Source: Campylobacter jejuni (GTDB lineage Bacteria > Campylobacterota > Campylobacteria > Campylobacterales > Campylobacteraceae). From it: a stretch of DNA of 64,000 nt. The notes below the pieces were generated by a model. That model ran no database searches and was not told where the DNA came from. It saw nothing but the letters and a program-made list of their open reading frames with translations. Below, one piece after another: positions 10,323 to 18,198 of this stretch (its first letter is position 1; each line of letters opens with the position of its first letter). The DNA lies in NCBI RefSeq assembly GCF_001457695.1, contig NZ_LN831025.1, positions 496,001-560,000 of the forward strand, in the 5' to 3' direction. The position numbers and the translations under genes were made by a program.

Positions 10323-10578
10323 TTTTAAACTTGCATTAATCCAAGAAGATGTCAATAAACTTGAAAATTTACTTGATGAACTTGATATGAAAGCTTTTAT
10401 TAAAAATTTAGCCAAAGAATCGCCTTCAGAAGATTTTTTAAAAGAAAATGCAAATGATGTATTTCATCAAGTTCAAGCTCTTTTGCAAGAAGCTGTTATA
10501 CTGATTGAACAAAAGAAAAAAACAAAAGCTGTTGAAATTCAAAAATTTCAAAAAGCGTTGATATATTTTAAATCTTAA
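10303..10578 (+). CDS. Small helical protein at the end of the flagellar cap operon
   Basis: 91 aa, predicted almost wholly helical and rich in Lys/Glu/Leu, with no membrane segment or metal motif. It starts inside the end of fliS (20-base overlap), which argues for translational coupling. The position after fliS is where enterobacteria place FliT, the FliD chaperone, so a FliT-like role is a fair guess, but I see no diagnostic sequence match. Its stop codon ends 2 bases before the 3' end of the oppositely oriented RNase P RNA gene. Confidence 0.75.
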   Translation: MKQWLSDFKLALIQEDVNKLENLLDELDMKAFIKNLAKESPSEDFLKENANDVFHQVQALLQEAVILIEQKKKTKAVEIQKFQKALIYFKS

Positions 10579-10580
10579 AA

Positions 10581-10893
10581 AGCATAGCGATAAGCCGAGT
10601 TCTGTCTTGAATGCTCATTTATCTAGTTTTGTTTTTGCAAACAAAATCAAGCGAAGGGTTAAAACAAAGACGCTAACCATCCCTTCTTGCTGCACATTGG
10701 GTTTACATAGCCGAAATTGTTACCAAAATCGCTGGTGGGCTTTTACCCCGCCGTTTCACCTTTTCCACTTGCGTGGTAGTTTTCTTTCTGTTGCACTATC
10801 CCTTAGGTTACCCTAGCCATCTGTTAGATGGAATGTTTGTCTTTAGCAGCTCGGACTTTCCTCTCCTAAAAAGAAGCGAGCATTTACTATGCT
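10581..10893 (-). ncRNA. rnpB: RNase P RNA (bacterial class A)
   Basis: On the minus strand the RNA begins AGCATAGTAAATGCTC and has the universal GAGGAAAGTCCGAGCTGC block (10842-10863 region). It ends with ACAGAACTCGGCTTATCGC followed by TATGCT, which pairs with the 5' AGCATA to close helix P1. Length is about 313 bases. It is the catalytic RNA that trims 5' leaders from pre-tRNAs. A 69-aa open frame across it on the other strand is spurious. Confidence 0.95.
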
Positions 10894-10903
10894 TTAAATT
10901 TAG

Positions 10904-10910
10904 ATTTTAA
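10904..10910 (-). promoter_or_regulatory. Candidate -10 of rnpB
   Basis: On the minus strand TTAAAAT lies 10 bases before the inferred 5' end of RNase P RNA, within an AT-rich stretch. This matches the spacing expected of a vegetative Campylobacter promoter. Confidence 0.45.
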
Positions 10911-10973
10911 CGTAATTTTACTTATTTTTTCATCAAATAAAATAATTTTATTGTGATATCAATCAAAATTTGA

Positions 10974-10979
10974 TAAAAT
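10974..10979 (+). promoter_or_regulatory. Candidate -10 of efp
   Basis: TTTGATAAAATT places TAAAAT about 35 bases upstream of the efp ATG, preceded by periodic T-rich tracts that replace a -35 in Campylobacter vegetative promoters. Confidence 0.5.
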
Positions 10980-11008
10980 TATTTTTTATTTTTTAACAAA
11001 GGAAATTT

Positions 11009-11578
11009 ATGGCATCTTATTCAATGGGTGATTTAAAAAAGGGACTTAAAATAGAAATCGATGGAATTCCTTTTAAAATAGTTGAGTATCAGCATGTAAA
11101 ACCAGGCAAAGGTCCTGCTTTTGTGCGTATTAAAATCAAATCTTTTATTGATGGTAAAGTACTTGAAAAAACTTTCCATGCAGGTGATAAATGTGAAGCT
11201 CCAAATTTAGAAGATAAAACTATGCAGTATCTTTATGATGATGGTGAAAATTGCCAATTTATGGATACACAAACATATGAACAAGTAGCTATCAGTGATG
11301 ATGATGTAGGTGAGGCAAAAAAATGGATGCTTGATGGTATGATGGTAGATGTGCTTTTCCATAATGGTAAAGCTATCGGCGTAGAAGTTCCACAAGTTGT
11401 TGAACTTAAAATCATTGAAACAGCTCCAAATTTCAAAGGTGATACTCAAGGATCAAATAAAAAACCGGCTACATTAGAAACAGGTGCAGTAGTGCAAATT
11501 CCTTTTCATGTGTTAGAAGGTGAAGTTATACGCGTTGATACTGTGCGTGGTGAGTATATAGAAAGAGCGAACAAATAA
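11009..11578 (+). CDS. efp: Translation elongation factor P
   Basis: 189 aa, full length with the three beta-barrel domains. It relieves ribosome stalling at consecutive prolines. The domain I loop reads [11 protein letters not shown], with Lys at the tip, the residue modified by beta-lysylation in the EpmA-type pathway. The C-terminal signature [16 protein letters not shown] is intact. It appears monocistronic: own -10 and a following hairpin. Confidence 0.97.
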
Positions 11579-11581
11579 TAT

Positions 11582-11615
11582 AAAAAAAGCTTTTGGACTA
11601 TTCCAAGGCTTTTTT
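11582..11615 (+). terminator. Intrinsic terminator after efp
   Basis: AAAAAAAGCTTTTGGA pairs imperfectly with TTCCAAGGCTTTTTT around the loop CTA, ending in a T run just after the efp stop. Confidence 0.7.
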
Positions 11616-11711
11616 AAATTTATATAAAATTTATTTTGTTACTTAATTTCTCATTCCATTCTTAAAAATATTTTTTTAAACTTTTCTTCAATTTAAAATT
11701 TCTATTATATT

Positions 11712-11717
11712 TATAAT
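11712..11717 (+). promoter_or_regulatory. Candidate -10 of the DUF969/DUF979 cluster
   Basis: TATAAT lies 20 bases before the first ATG (11738) with a GAGGAG ribosome site between them. This gene-free stretch (11579-11737) holds only the efp terminator and this promoter. Confidence 0.5.
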
Positions 11718-11737
11718 TTATATTGAGGAGATGGTTT

Positions 11738-12436
11738 ATGGAATGGTTACTTCTTGCTTCTATACCTTTGATTGTTTTAGGTTTTGCTTTAAAGATTAAC
11801 CCTTTTTTAGTGGTAACTTCAGTTGGAATTTATGCTGGACTTGTTTCAGGTTTTGATTTTGTTAAGGTTGTTAGTGATATAGGAAAATCTTTTGTAGATA
11901 ATCGCTATGTTGCTATAATTTGGCTTATTTTGCCTTTGCTTGCTGTTTTAGAACACAAAGGCTTAAGAGAGCAGGCTAAAAATTTAATATCTAAAATAAA
12001 AGTTGCCAGTACAGGACGAATTTTAATGTATTATTTTGTTTTTAGACAAGTTACTGCAGCTTTAGGGCTTTTATCTTTAGGCGGACATGCACAGATGATA
12101 AGACCTTTAATAGCCCCCCGCCCTATGGCAGAAGCTGCAGCTAAGCTTAAATTTAAAAACTTAACACATAAAGATAGTCAAAAAATCAAAGCTTTTTCTG
12201 CGGGAACGGATAATGTTGCTGTATTTTTTGGAGAGGATATTTTTATAGCCGTGCATTCTATTTTATTTATTAAAGCTTTTTATGAGAGCAATGGTATTAT
12301 TGTTGAGCCATTGCATTTATCAGTTTGGGCTATACCAACTGGAATTTTGGCTTTAATTATCCATTGTTCTAGACTTTATTTATTTGATAAAAGATTAGAA
12401 AAAACTTATAAAGGGTTGAGTGATGATAAGTCTTGA
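11738..12436 (+). CDS. DUF969-family integral membrane protein
   Basis: 232 aa, about six hydrophobic segments including an N-terminal WLLLASIPLIVLGFALKI helix. DUF969 and DUF979 proteins are almost always adjacent and are thought to form a two-part transporter; published neighbourhoods link them to pyroglutamate (5-oxoproline) peptidase or oxoprolinase genes, so a 5-oxoproline or related substrate is plausible but unproven. ATG at 11738 follows GAGGAG; an upstream TTG at 11723 would place that site inside the gene. It overlaps the DUF979 gene. Because its partner is broken, activity is doubtful. Confidence 0.82.
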   Translation: MEWLLLASIPLIVLGFALKINPFLVVTSVGIYAGLVSGFDFVKVVSDIGKSFVDNRYVAIIWLILPLLAVLEHKGLREQAKNLISKIKVASTGRILMYYFVFRQVTAALGLLSLGGHAQMIRPLIAPRPMAEAAAKLKFKNLTHKDSQKIKAFSAGTDNVAVFFGEDIFIAVHSILFIKAFYESNGIIVEPLHLSVWAIPTGILALIIHCSRLYLFDKRLEKTYKGLSDDKS

Positions 12437-13379
12437 TTTGCTTTATTATATTGTAGGAATTTTATTTTTAGTTTTTGGAATTTTAAGTTTTTCTAATCAA
12501 GCTAAAGATATAAAATCAAGAATAAGCGGCGGGGTATTCTGGATAAGTTATAGTTTTACTTTTTTACTAGCAGGAGTTTTGCCTCATTTTGTGATGGGTT
12601 GTATAGTGATTTTACTAGCACTTATAGCAGGGTTTAATTTATTAAAACCAGCAAAGATTGAAGTTAGCAAAGAAGAAAAAGAATACGAGATAAAACATGC
12701 AAATATTTATAAAAATAAACTTTTTATTCCTGCTTTAATGGTTCCTTTGATTACACTTATTGGGACTTTTTTTATTTCCCCATTTGAGTTTTTTTGAAAA
12801 TAAAAATGCTACATTGATGGCTTTGATTATAGGTATAATTATTTCTTCAGTGCTTGCTTGTTTTATGTTCAAGGCTTCTCCTAAAAGAGCCGTTAAAGAT
12901 GCAGCGCATACTATGGATCACATTAGTTGGGCGGCACTTTTACCACAAATTTTGGCTACACTTGGAGTAGTTTTTGTTTCTACAGGAATGGGTGATCAAG
13001 TATCTAAACTTTTATCTAGTTATATTAGTTTAGATAATGCTTTTATTGCGGTCGCTGTGTATTGTATCGCTATGACACTTTTTTTACTATAGTAATGGGT
13101 AATGCTTTTGCAGCTTTTCCTGTGATTACTGCAGCTATTGCTTTGCCGATTTTAATCATACAAATGCATGCAAATCCTGCTATTATAGGTGCGATTGGAA
13201 TGCTTAGTGGATTTTGCGGAACTTTAATGACTCCTATGGCTGCAAATTTTAATATAGTTCCTGCAGCGCTTTTGAATTTAGATGATAAAAATGGCGTAAT
13301 TAAAGCCCAGTTTATGTCAGGACTTGTTTTGCTTGTAGCTAATATCTTTTTAATGTATTTTCTAGCTTTTAGATTTTAA
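12423..13379 (+). pseudogene. DUF979-family membrane protein split by two compensating frameshifts
   Basis: Three successive open frames (12423-12797, about 12760-13092, about 13062-13379) read together as one protein of about 318 aa, the normal size of DUF979 proteins. The first break is at a T7 run (12789-12795), where one T too many gives TTT-TTT-TGA. The second is at another T7 run (13079-13085), where one T too few gives CTT-TTT-TTA-CTA-TAG. The two changes cancel, so the first and last thirds share a frame. The middle segment still encodes a good transmembrane protein, so decay is recent or the breaks are bypassed by slippage. Confidence 0.8.
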
Positions 13380-13388
13380 GGAGAAAAA

Positions 13389-14393
13389 ATGGAAAAATTT
13401 ATAAAACAATTTAGCTTTATTGCATTAGAAAATATTTTTAGAGAATTACCAAATAAAATTACACATTCTTTTAATGATATCAATGATATTAAACCGCCAA
13501 AACTTATGTATCCTATATTTTACGGTTCTTATGATTGGCATTCTAGCGTGCATTCTCACTGGCTTTTGGTAAAAATTTTAAAAGATTTTTCTCATTTTGC
13601 TCCAAAGGATGAAATCATCAAAGCTTTAGATTCTCAATTTAGCAGAGAAAAAGCAGAAGGAGAGCTTAAGTATCTTCAAAACCCTACGCACAAAGGTTTT
13701 GAAAGGCCTTATGGATGGGGATTGTTGTTAAAACTGGCTTTGGAGATAAATTTACTTGCTAAGGAAAATGACAAAGCTGAAATTTGGGCTAAAAATTTAG
13801 AAGGCATAGCTGATTTTTTTGTTAAAGAATTTAAGGAGTTTTTGCCTAAGATGGATTATCCTATACGAGTTGGAACTCATTTTAATAGCTCTTTTGCTTT
13901 GTATTTTGCTTTAGAATATGCAAGATTTAAAAAAGATCAAGAATTGGAGTATTGCATCATCCAAAGTGCTAAAAAGTGGTTTTTAAATGATAAAAATATG
14001 CAAGCTTTAGAGCCTTGTGGAGATGAGTTTTTATCTCCTGTTTTGATGGAAGCGGTGCTTTTAAGTGCTGTTTTACCTAAAAATGATTTTGTAAAATTTT
14101 TTAAAGCATATTTGCCAAATTTAGAAGCAAAAAAGCCTGCAACTTTATTTACCCCTGTGAGTGTGAGTGATAGGAGCGATGGTAAAATAGCGCATTTAGA
14201 TGGGCTAAATTTAAGTCGTGCTTGGTGTTTTAAAATACTTTCAAATTTTTGCGATGAAAATTTAAAAATTCTTTTAAGAAATAATGCTACAGAGCATTTT
14301 GATAAAGCCATAGCTCATATAGAAGATGATTATCTTGGGTCGCATTGGCTAGGAAGCTTTGCTTTGCTTGCTATGGATGTGGATATTTTATAA
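13389..14393 (+). CDS. DUF2891-family protein
   Basis: 334 aa, soluble, no signal peptide. His-rich motifs such as GSYDWHSSVHSHWLL near residue 50 and ERPYGWGLLLKLA near 105 identify the DUF2891 family, an alpha-alpha toroid-like protein probably with metal or glycan chemistry; no biochemical role is established to my knowledge. An AAGGAG site precedes the ATG. It sits directly behind the broken DUF979 gene and before an amidohydrolase remnant, so its pathway may no longer be functional in this strain. Confidence 0.82.
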   Translation: MEKFIKQFSFIALENIFRELPNKITHSFNDINDIKPPKLMYPIFYGSYDWHSSVHSHWLLVKILKDFSHFAPKDEIIKALDSQFSREKAEGELKYLQNPTHKGFERPYGWGLLLKLALEINLLAKENDKAEIWAKNLEGIADFFVKEFKEFLPKMDYPIRVGTHFNSSFALYFALEYARFKKDQELEYCIIQSAKKWFLNDKNMQALEPCGDEFLSPVLMEAVLLSAVLPKNDFVKFFKAYLPNLEAKKPATLFTPVSVSDRSDGKIAHLDGLNLSRAWCFKILSNFCDENLKILLRNNATEHFDKAIAHIEDDYLGSHWLGSFALLAMDVDIL

Positions 14394-14516
14394 AAATTTC
14401 ATAAGATGAGTAAATTTGTTACTAAATAGATATTTTTTAAATTTAGATTTTGTTTTTATGCTTTGAAAAATATATTTTTTGATATTATAAGCCCTATAAT
14501 ATTTTAAAGGAAATAT

Positions 14517-14701
14517 ATGAAATTTTAAAAGAACATTTTCCACTTAGCCATTTTGTTTTTGGAAGCGATTGGCCACATACAAATTTTGAAGCAAATGTTA
14601 ATTTTTCATCGGTTCTAACAGCTTTTAATGAAATTGTCGTATCTAAAAAAGAACAAGAGCAAATTTTAGAAAATAATGCTTGTGCTTTATTTGGCTTTTA
14701 A
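14517..14701 (+). pseudogene. Amidohydrolase 3'-end remnant with intact upstream start signals
   Basis: After a TATAAT (14495-14500) and AAAGGA there is a normal ATG at 14517, but it reads Met-Lys-Phe-stop. In the frame beginning at 14519, codons continue to 14701 and encode FVFGSDWPHT followed by about 40 more residues, the C-terminal part of an Amidohydro_2 (TIM-barrel) metal hydrolase with the conserved GSD aspartate. Most of the gene is missing, which looks like an internal deletion joining the start region to the last 60 codons. The 3' end overlaps the stop of the next, opposite gene by 4 bases. Confidence 0.75.
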
Positions 14702-15783
14702 GCTTTTTGTTTTATCCTAAAGATGTATTTTGCAATGCGTTCAAAATACACTCTTAGATAAGGTTTATAAATCACAAAACCACCTAAAAGTCCTAAAATA
14801 CTTCCCATTACCACATCAATTAAACGAGTGAGTATCAATGTATCTGCATTTTCACTCATAAAATTAGCCGCTTCTGAAAGATAAGTAGCATAAGGAGTAA
14901 AGAAAATCATAGCTAAAGCATAGTTTCGATTGACTAAAAATTGTCCTATAAAAAACAAAGACATAATAAGTAAAACAAGCTCTATATCGTGAAATTGTTT
15001 AGATAAAAGCCACCATGCAAAACATACCCCTAAGGCTGTTCCTATGATGCGTTGAATTTGTTTAATCCATATAGAATTTAAAGTTACCCCTTGCATAATA
15101 GCTGTGCAAGAAATGGCTATCCAATAACTTCTTTCAAGTTCTAAAAAAGTTCCTAAAAATATAGAAAAAGCCACAAAAGAACCCATGATTAAAGAATCCA
15201 CAAAAATTGCATCAAAACCTATGTATTCTCTAGGTGGAATTTCGCTAGGTAAAGCATTTTTAAATCCATAAATCACAACGATAGAATATAAAAAAGCCAT
15301 TAAATTAGCTACCATTGCTCCAAGAAAAACAAGACCCACTAAAAAGATAAAATCTTTGGCTTCAAAAGGAGAATAAGCGCCTAAAACACAAGAAAATACA
15401 AAGAAAAAATATCCAGGTGCACCAATATTATAATATCTAATTAAAACAGAACTTCCCATGGCCACAAGCCCTATAGGGATGAAGGCAAAAACTGAGGGCA
15501 AAAAATGGGTTAAAATTCCTAAGAAAAAACTAGAAACTATGCCAAAAGAACAGCACATCACAACAGCCATTCTGTGATATAAAGGAGTGTTTGGAACATA
15601 TAAAAAAGATAAAGCTCCTATCATGGAAATGAGTCCATAGTTTAATTTTCCAAAAAATACACTAAGCCCTAAAACTATACCCACGCCTAAAGCCGCAAAA
15701 AAAGGCATTTGCCAAACTTGTTCGCTTGAATTTAATTTAGCAATTTCTTTAAAGTGTTGCTTTAGCATTTCTATTTTATTCAC
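14698..15783 (-). CDS. FUSC-family (YccS-like) integral membrane protein
   Basis: 361 aa with about ten hydrophobic segments in two halves, the arrangement of the FUSC / aromatic-acid exporter family. The second half contains SYWIAISCTAIMQGV and QRIIGTALGV, the conserved FUSC_2 core. Likely an inner-membrane efflux component of unknown substrate. Its start overlaps the stop of proA by 4 bases, so it is co-transcribed downstream of proA. Confidence 0.82.
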   Translation of the reverse strand: MNKIEMLKQHFKEIAKLNSSEQVWQMPFFAALGVGIVLGLSVFFGKLNYGLISMIGALSFLYVPNTPLYHRMAVVMCCSFGIVSSFFLGILTHFLPSVFAFIPIGLVAMGSSVLIRYYNIGAPGYFFFVFSCVLGAYSPFEAKDFIFLVGLVFLGAMVANLMAFLYSIVVIYGFKNALPSEIPPREYIGFDAIFVDSLIMGSFVAFSIFLGTFLELERSYWIAISCTAIMQGVTLNSIWIKQIQRIIGTALGVCFAWWLLSKQFHDIELVLLIMSLFFIGQFLVNRNYALAMIFFTPYATYLSEAANFMSENADTLILTRLIDVVMGSILGLLGGFVIYKPYLRVYFERIAKYIFRIKQKA

Positions 15784-17012
15784 TCTCGAATTTGTCCTTC
15801 CCCACTGATTATATATTTATAAGTGCAAATATCTTCAACTCCCATAGGACCTCTTGCATGCAATTTGCTGGTTGAAATTCCAACTTCTCCACCAAAGCCA
15901 AATTCTCCTCCATCGCTAAAACGCGTTGAAGCATTAACATAAATACAAGATGAGTTTATAAGGCGTTGAAATTTAGCGATATTTGAAGCATCATTTGAGA
16001 TAATGGTTTCAGAATGCAAGGAGCTGTGTTTATTGATATGTTCTATAGCTTCATCGCAATCTTTTACTAATTTTACACTTAAAGCAAAATCAAGCCATTC
16101 TGTATCAAAGGTATTTTTATTTGCTTTAAAAACTTCTAAATTTGAGTTGTTAAAATAAGCCAAAGCATTTTCATGGGCGTGAATTTTTACCTTAAATTTT
16201 TCAAATTCAGGGATTAAAAGACTTATAAAATTTTTAGCAATTTTTTCATGGATTAAAAGCGTTTCTAAAGCGTTACAAACACTTACTCTTTGACACTTTG
16301 CATTAAGGATTATTTTTAAAGCCATATCTAAGTTAGCACTTTGATCTACAAAAGCATGACACAAGCCTTTATTTTGCTTAATGAGAGGAATTTTGGTATT
16401 GTTTGCAATTTCTTGTATCATATTTGAACTTCCGCGAGGTATGATCACATCGATTAAATCATCAAAAGCTAGAATTTGCAAGATCTCATCTCTTTGGGTA
16501 AACATAGCAAAACAATCTTGCAAATCAAATTCCTTAAGGACTTTATTAACAAGAGTAAATATAGCCTCATTTGTAAATTTTGCTTCACTTCCACCTTTAA
16601 ATACACAAGCATTGGAACTTTTTATCATTAAAGCTGCGATTTCAGTGCTAAGACTAGGCCTTGCTTCGTAAATAACACAAATAAGTCCTAAAGGAATGCT
16701 CATCTTTTGTATGCTCAAACCCGCATAATTTTTCCAGCCTTTAGAAATTTTGCCTATAGGATCTTCGATGTAAGCGATTTTTTCTAGGCCTTCACAAAGA
16801 GCTAAAATGCGTTTTTCATCTAACAAAAGCCTATCTTTCATTGCTCCGCTTTTTGTGAAATTTGCCATATCTTTTTTATTTGCTTCTAGGATAATTTTGA
16901 AATTTTCTCTTAAAATTTGAGCTAATTTTAGAATAATTTTTTCTTTATCTTTGGGTGTTAAGTTAAGTAGTTTTTGAGAATTTTTCTTAATATTTTCAAG
17001 TAAATTTCGCAT
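15780..17012 (-). CDS. proA: Glutamate-5-semialdehyde dehydrogenase
   Basis: 410 aa. It reduces gamma-glutamyl phosphate to glutamate-5-semialdehyde in proline synthesis. The aldehyde-dehydrogenase fold is visible with IPRGSSNMI near residue 188, the catalytic Cys in QRVSVCNALETLL near residue 247, and the C-terminal FGFGGEVGISTSKLHARGPMG. An AAAGGA site precedes the ATG. The neighbouring fqrB is divergent, so the promoter lies in 17013-17082. Confidence 0.96.
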   Translation of the reverse strand: MRNLLENIKKNSQKLLNLTPKDKEKIILKLAQILRENFKIILEANKKDMANFTKSGAMKDRLLLDEKRILALCEGLEKIAYIEDPIGKISKGWKNYAGLSIQKMSIPLGLICVIYEARPSLSTEIAALMIKSSNACVFKGGSEAKFTNEAIFTLVNKVLKEFDLQDCFAMFTQRDEILQILAFDDLIDVIIPRGSSNMIQEIANNTKIPLIKQNKGLCHAFVDQSANLDMALKIILNAKCQRVSVCNALETLLIHEKIAKNFISLLIPEFEKFKVKIHAHENALAYFNNSNLEVFKANKNTFDTEWLDFALSVKLVKDCDEAIEHINKHSSLHSETIISNDASNIAKFQRLINSSCIYVNASTRFSDGGEFGFGGEVGISTSKLHARGPMGVEDICTYKYIISGEGQIRE

Positions 17013-17082
17013 TTTTAATCCTTTATTTACAAAAAACTTGATAAATTATACAAAAAAATTTAGAATTGAAAGGTAAATATAA

Positions 17083-18018
17083 ATGAAAAAAATAGATTTA
17101 ATTGTAGTAGGTGCAGGTCCAACAGGGATAGGCTGTGCAGTTGAAGCCAAGCTTAAAAACAAAGAAGTTTTGATACTAGAAAAATCAAATAACATTTGTC
17201 AAACTTTAATGCAATTTTATAAGGATGGCAAAAGAGTAGATAAAGCTTATAAGGGATGCGAAGGAACTAATCACGGACATGTTCCTTTTGAAGATGGCAC
17301 CAAAGAAAGCACTATAGAAACTTTTCAAAACGCTTTAAAAGAGCACAATATAGAAGTTGAATTTGGTTCTGAAGTTGAGAGCGTTAAAAATGAAAATGGA
17401 GTTTTTTTAGTAAGCACAGCTAAAGGTGTTTATGAGTGTAAAAACATTATTGTTGCTATAGGTAGAATGGGTAAGCCTAATAAACCTGATTACAAACTTC
17501 CTATAACTTTAACAAAAATCATTAATTTTAATGCCAATTCAGTTTTAGCAAATGAAAAAATTCTTGTTGTAGGTGGTGGAAATTCAGCAGCAGAATACGC
17601 TGTGGATTTGGCTAATTCAAATCAAGTTAGCCTTTGTTATCGTAAAAAAGAATTCACAAGATTAAATGATATAAATCTTAAAGATATTCACGAAGCTGGA
17701 AATTCGGGTAAGGTAGAGTTAAAACTAGGAATTGACATTAATGAAGTAGAAGATGATAATGGCAAGGCTAAGGTAAATTTTACCGATAGTACAAGCGATA
17801 TTTATGATAGAATCATTTATGCTATTGGTGGTTCTACTCCACTTGATTTTTTACAAAAATGTGGGATTAATGTTGACGATAAAGGTGTGCCTTTAATGGA
17901 TGAAAATAAACAAAGCAATGTTAAAGGCATCTTTGTAGCAGGAGATATTACTACTAAAAATGGAGCAAGTATAGTTACAGGGTTAAATGACGCTGTGAAA
18001 ATTCTTTCTGTACTTTAA
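17083..18018 (+). CDS. fqrB: NADPH:flavodoxin/quinone reductase-type flavoprotein
   Basis: 311 aa, two dinucleotide-binding motifs: VVGAGPTGIGC at the N-terminus (FAD) and VVGGGNSAAEYA near residue 165 (NADPH), with GIFVAGDIT near 288. It resembles thioredoxin reductase but lacks the CxxC redox pair, so it cannot reduce thioredoxin. The C. jejuni and H. pylori proteins of this type (FqrB) couple NADPH to flavodoxin and so to pyruvate oxidoreductase. Monocistronic: divergent from proA and ends in a strong hairpin. Confidence 0.88.
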   Translation: MKKIDLIVVGAGPTGIGCAVEAKLKNKEVLILEKSNNICQTLMQFYKDGKRVDKAYKGCEGTNHGHVPFEDGTKESTIETFQNALKEHNIEVEFGSEVESVKNENGVFLVSTAKGVYECKNIIVAIGRMGKPNKPDYKLPITLTKIINFNANSVLANEKILVVGGGNSAAEYAVDLANSNQVSLCYRKKEFTRLNDINLKDIHEAGNSGKVELKLGIDINEVEDDNGKAKVNFTDSTSDIYDRIIYAIGGSTPLDFLQKCGINVDDKGVPLMDENKQSNVKGIFVAGDITTKNGASIVTGLNDAVKILSVL

Positions 18019-18047
18019 AATTTAGCCTTTGGGCTAAATTTTTATTT
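18017..18047 (+). terminator. Intrinsic terminator of fqrB
   Basis: A perfect 10-bp stem, AAATTTAGCC with GGCTAAATTT around a TTTG loop (18018-18041), is followed by TTTATTTT. The stop codon lies inside the stem base. Confidence 0.85.
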
Positions 18048-18198
18048 TAGTTTAATCTAGAAAATTCATATGCAAAATAAAATAAATATTAATAAACTTA
18101 TTGCGAAATTACTTTATTTAAATTCTTACATATTAGGACTTTTGGCATTTTATTAGCGGTTTAAAATATTTTTAATTTTAAATATTTTAAGGATTATT

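Noticed and set aside
10607-10816. 69-aa open frame on the + strand
   Set aside because: It lies wholly inside the RNase P RNA gene on the other strand and has no ribosome site.
11207-11449. Minus-strand open frames inside efp
   Set aside because: Shadow frames of a highly conserved gene without start signals.
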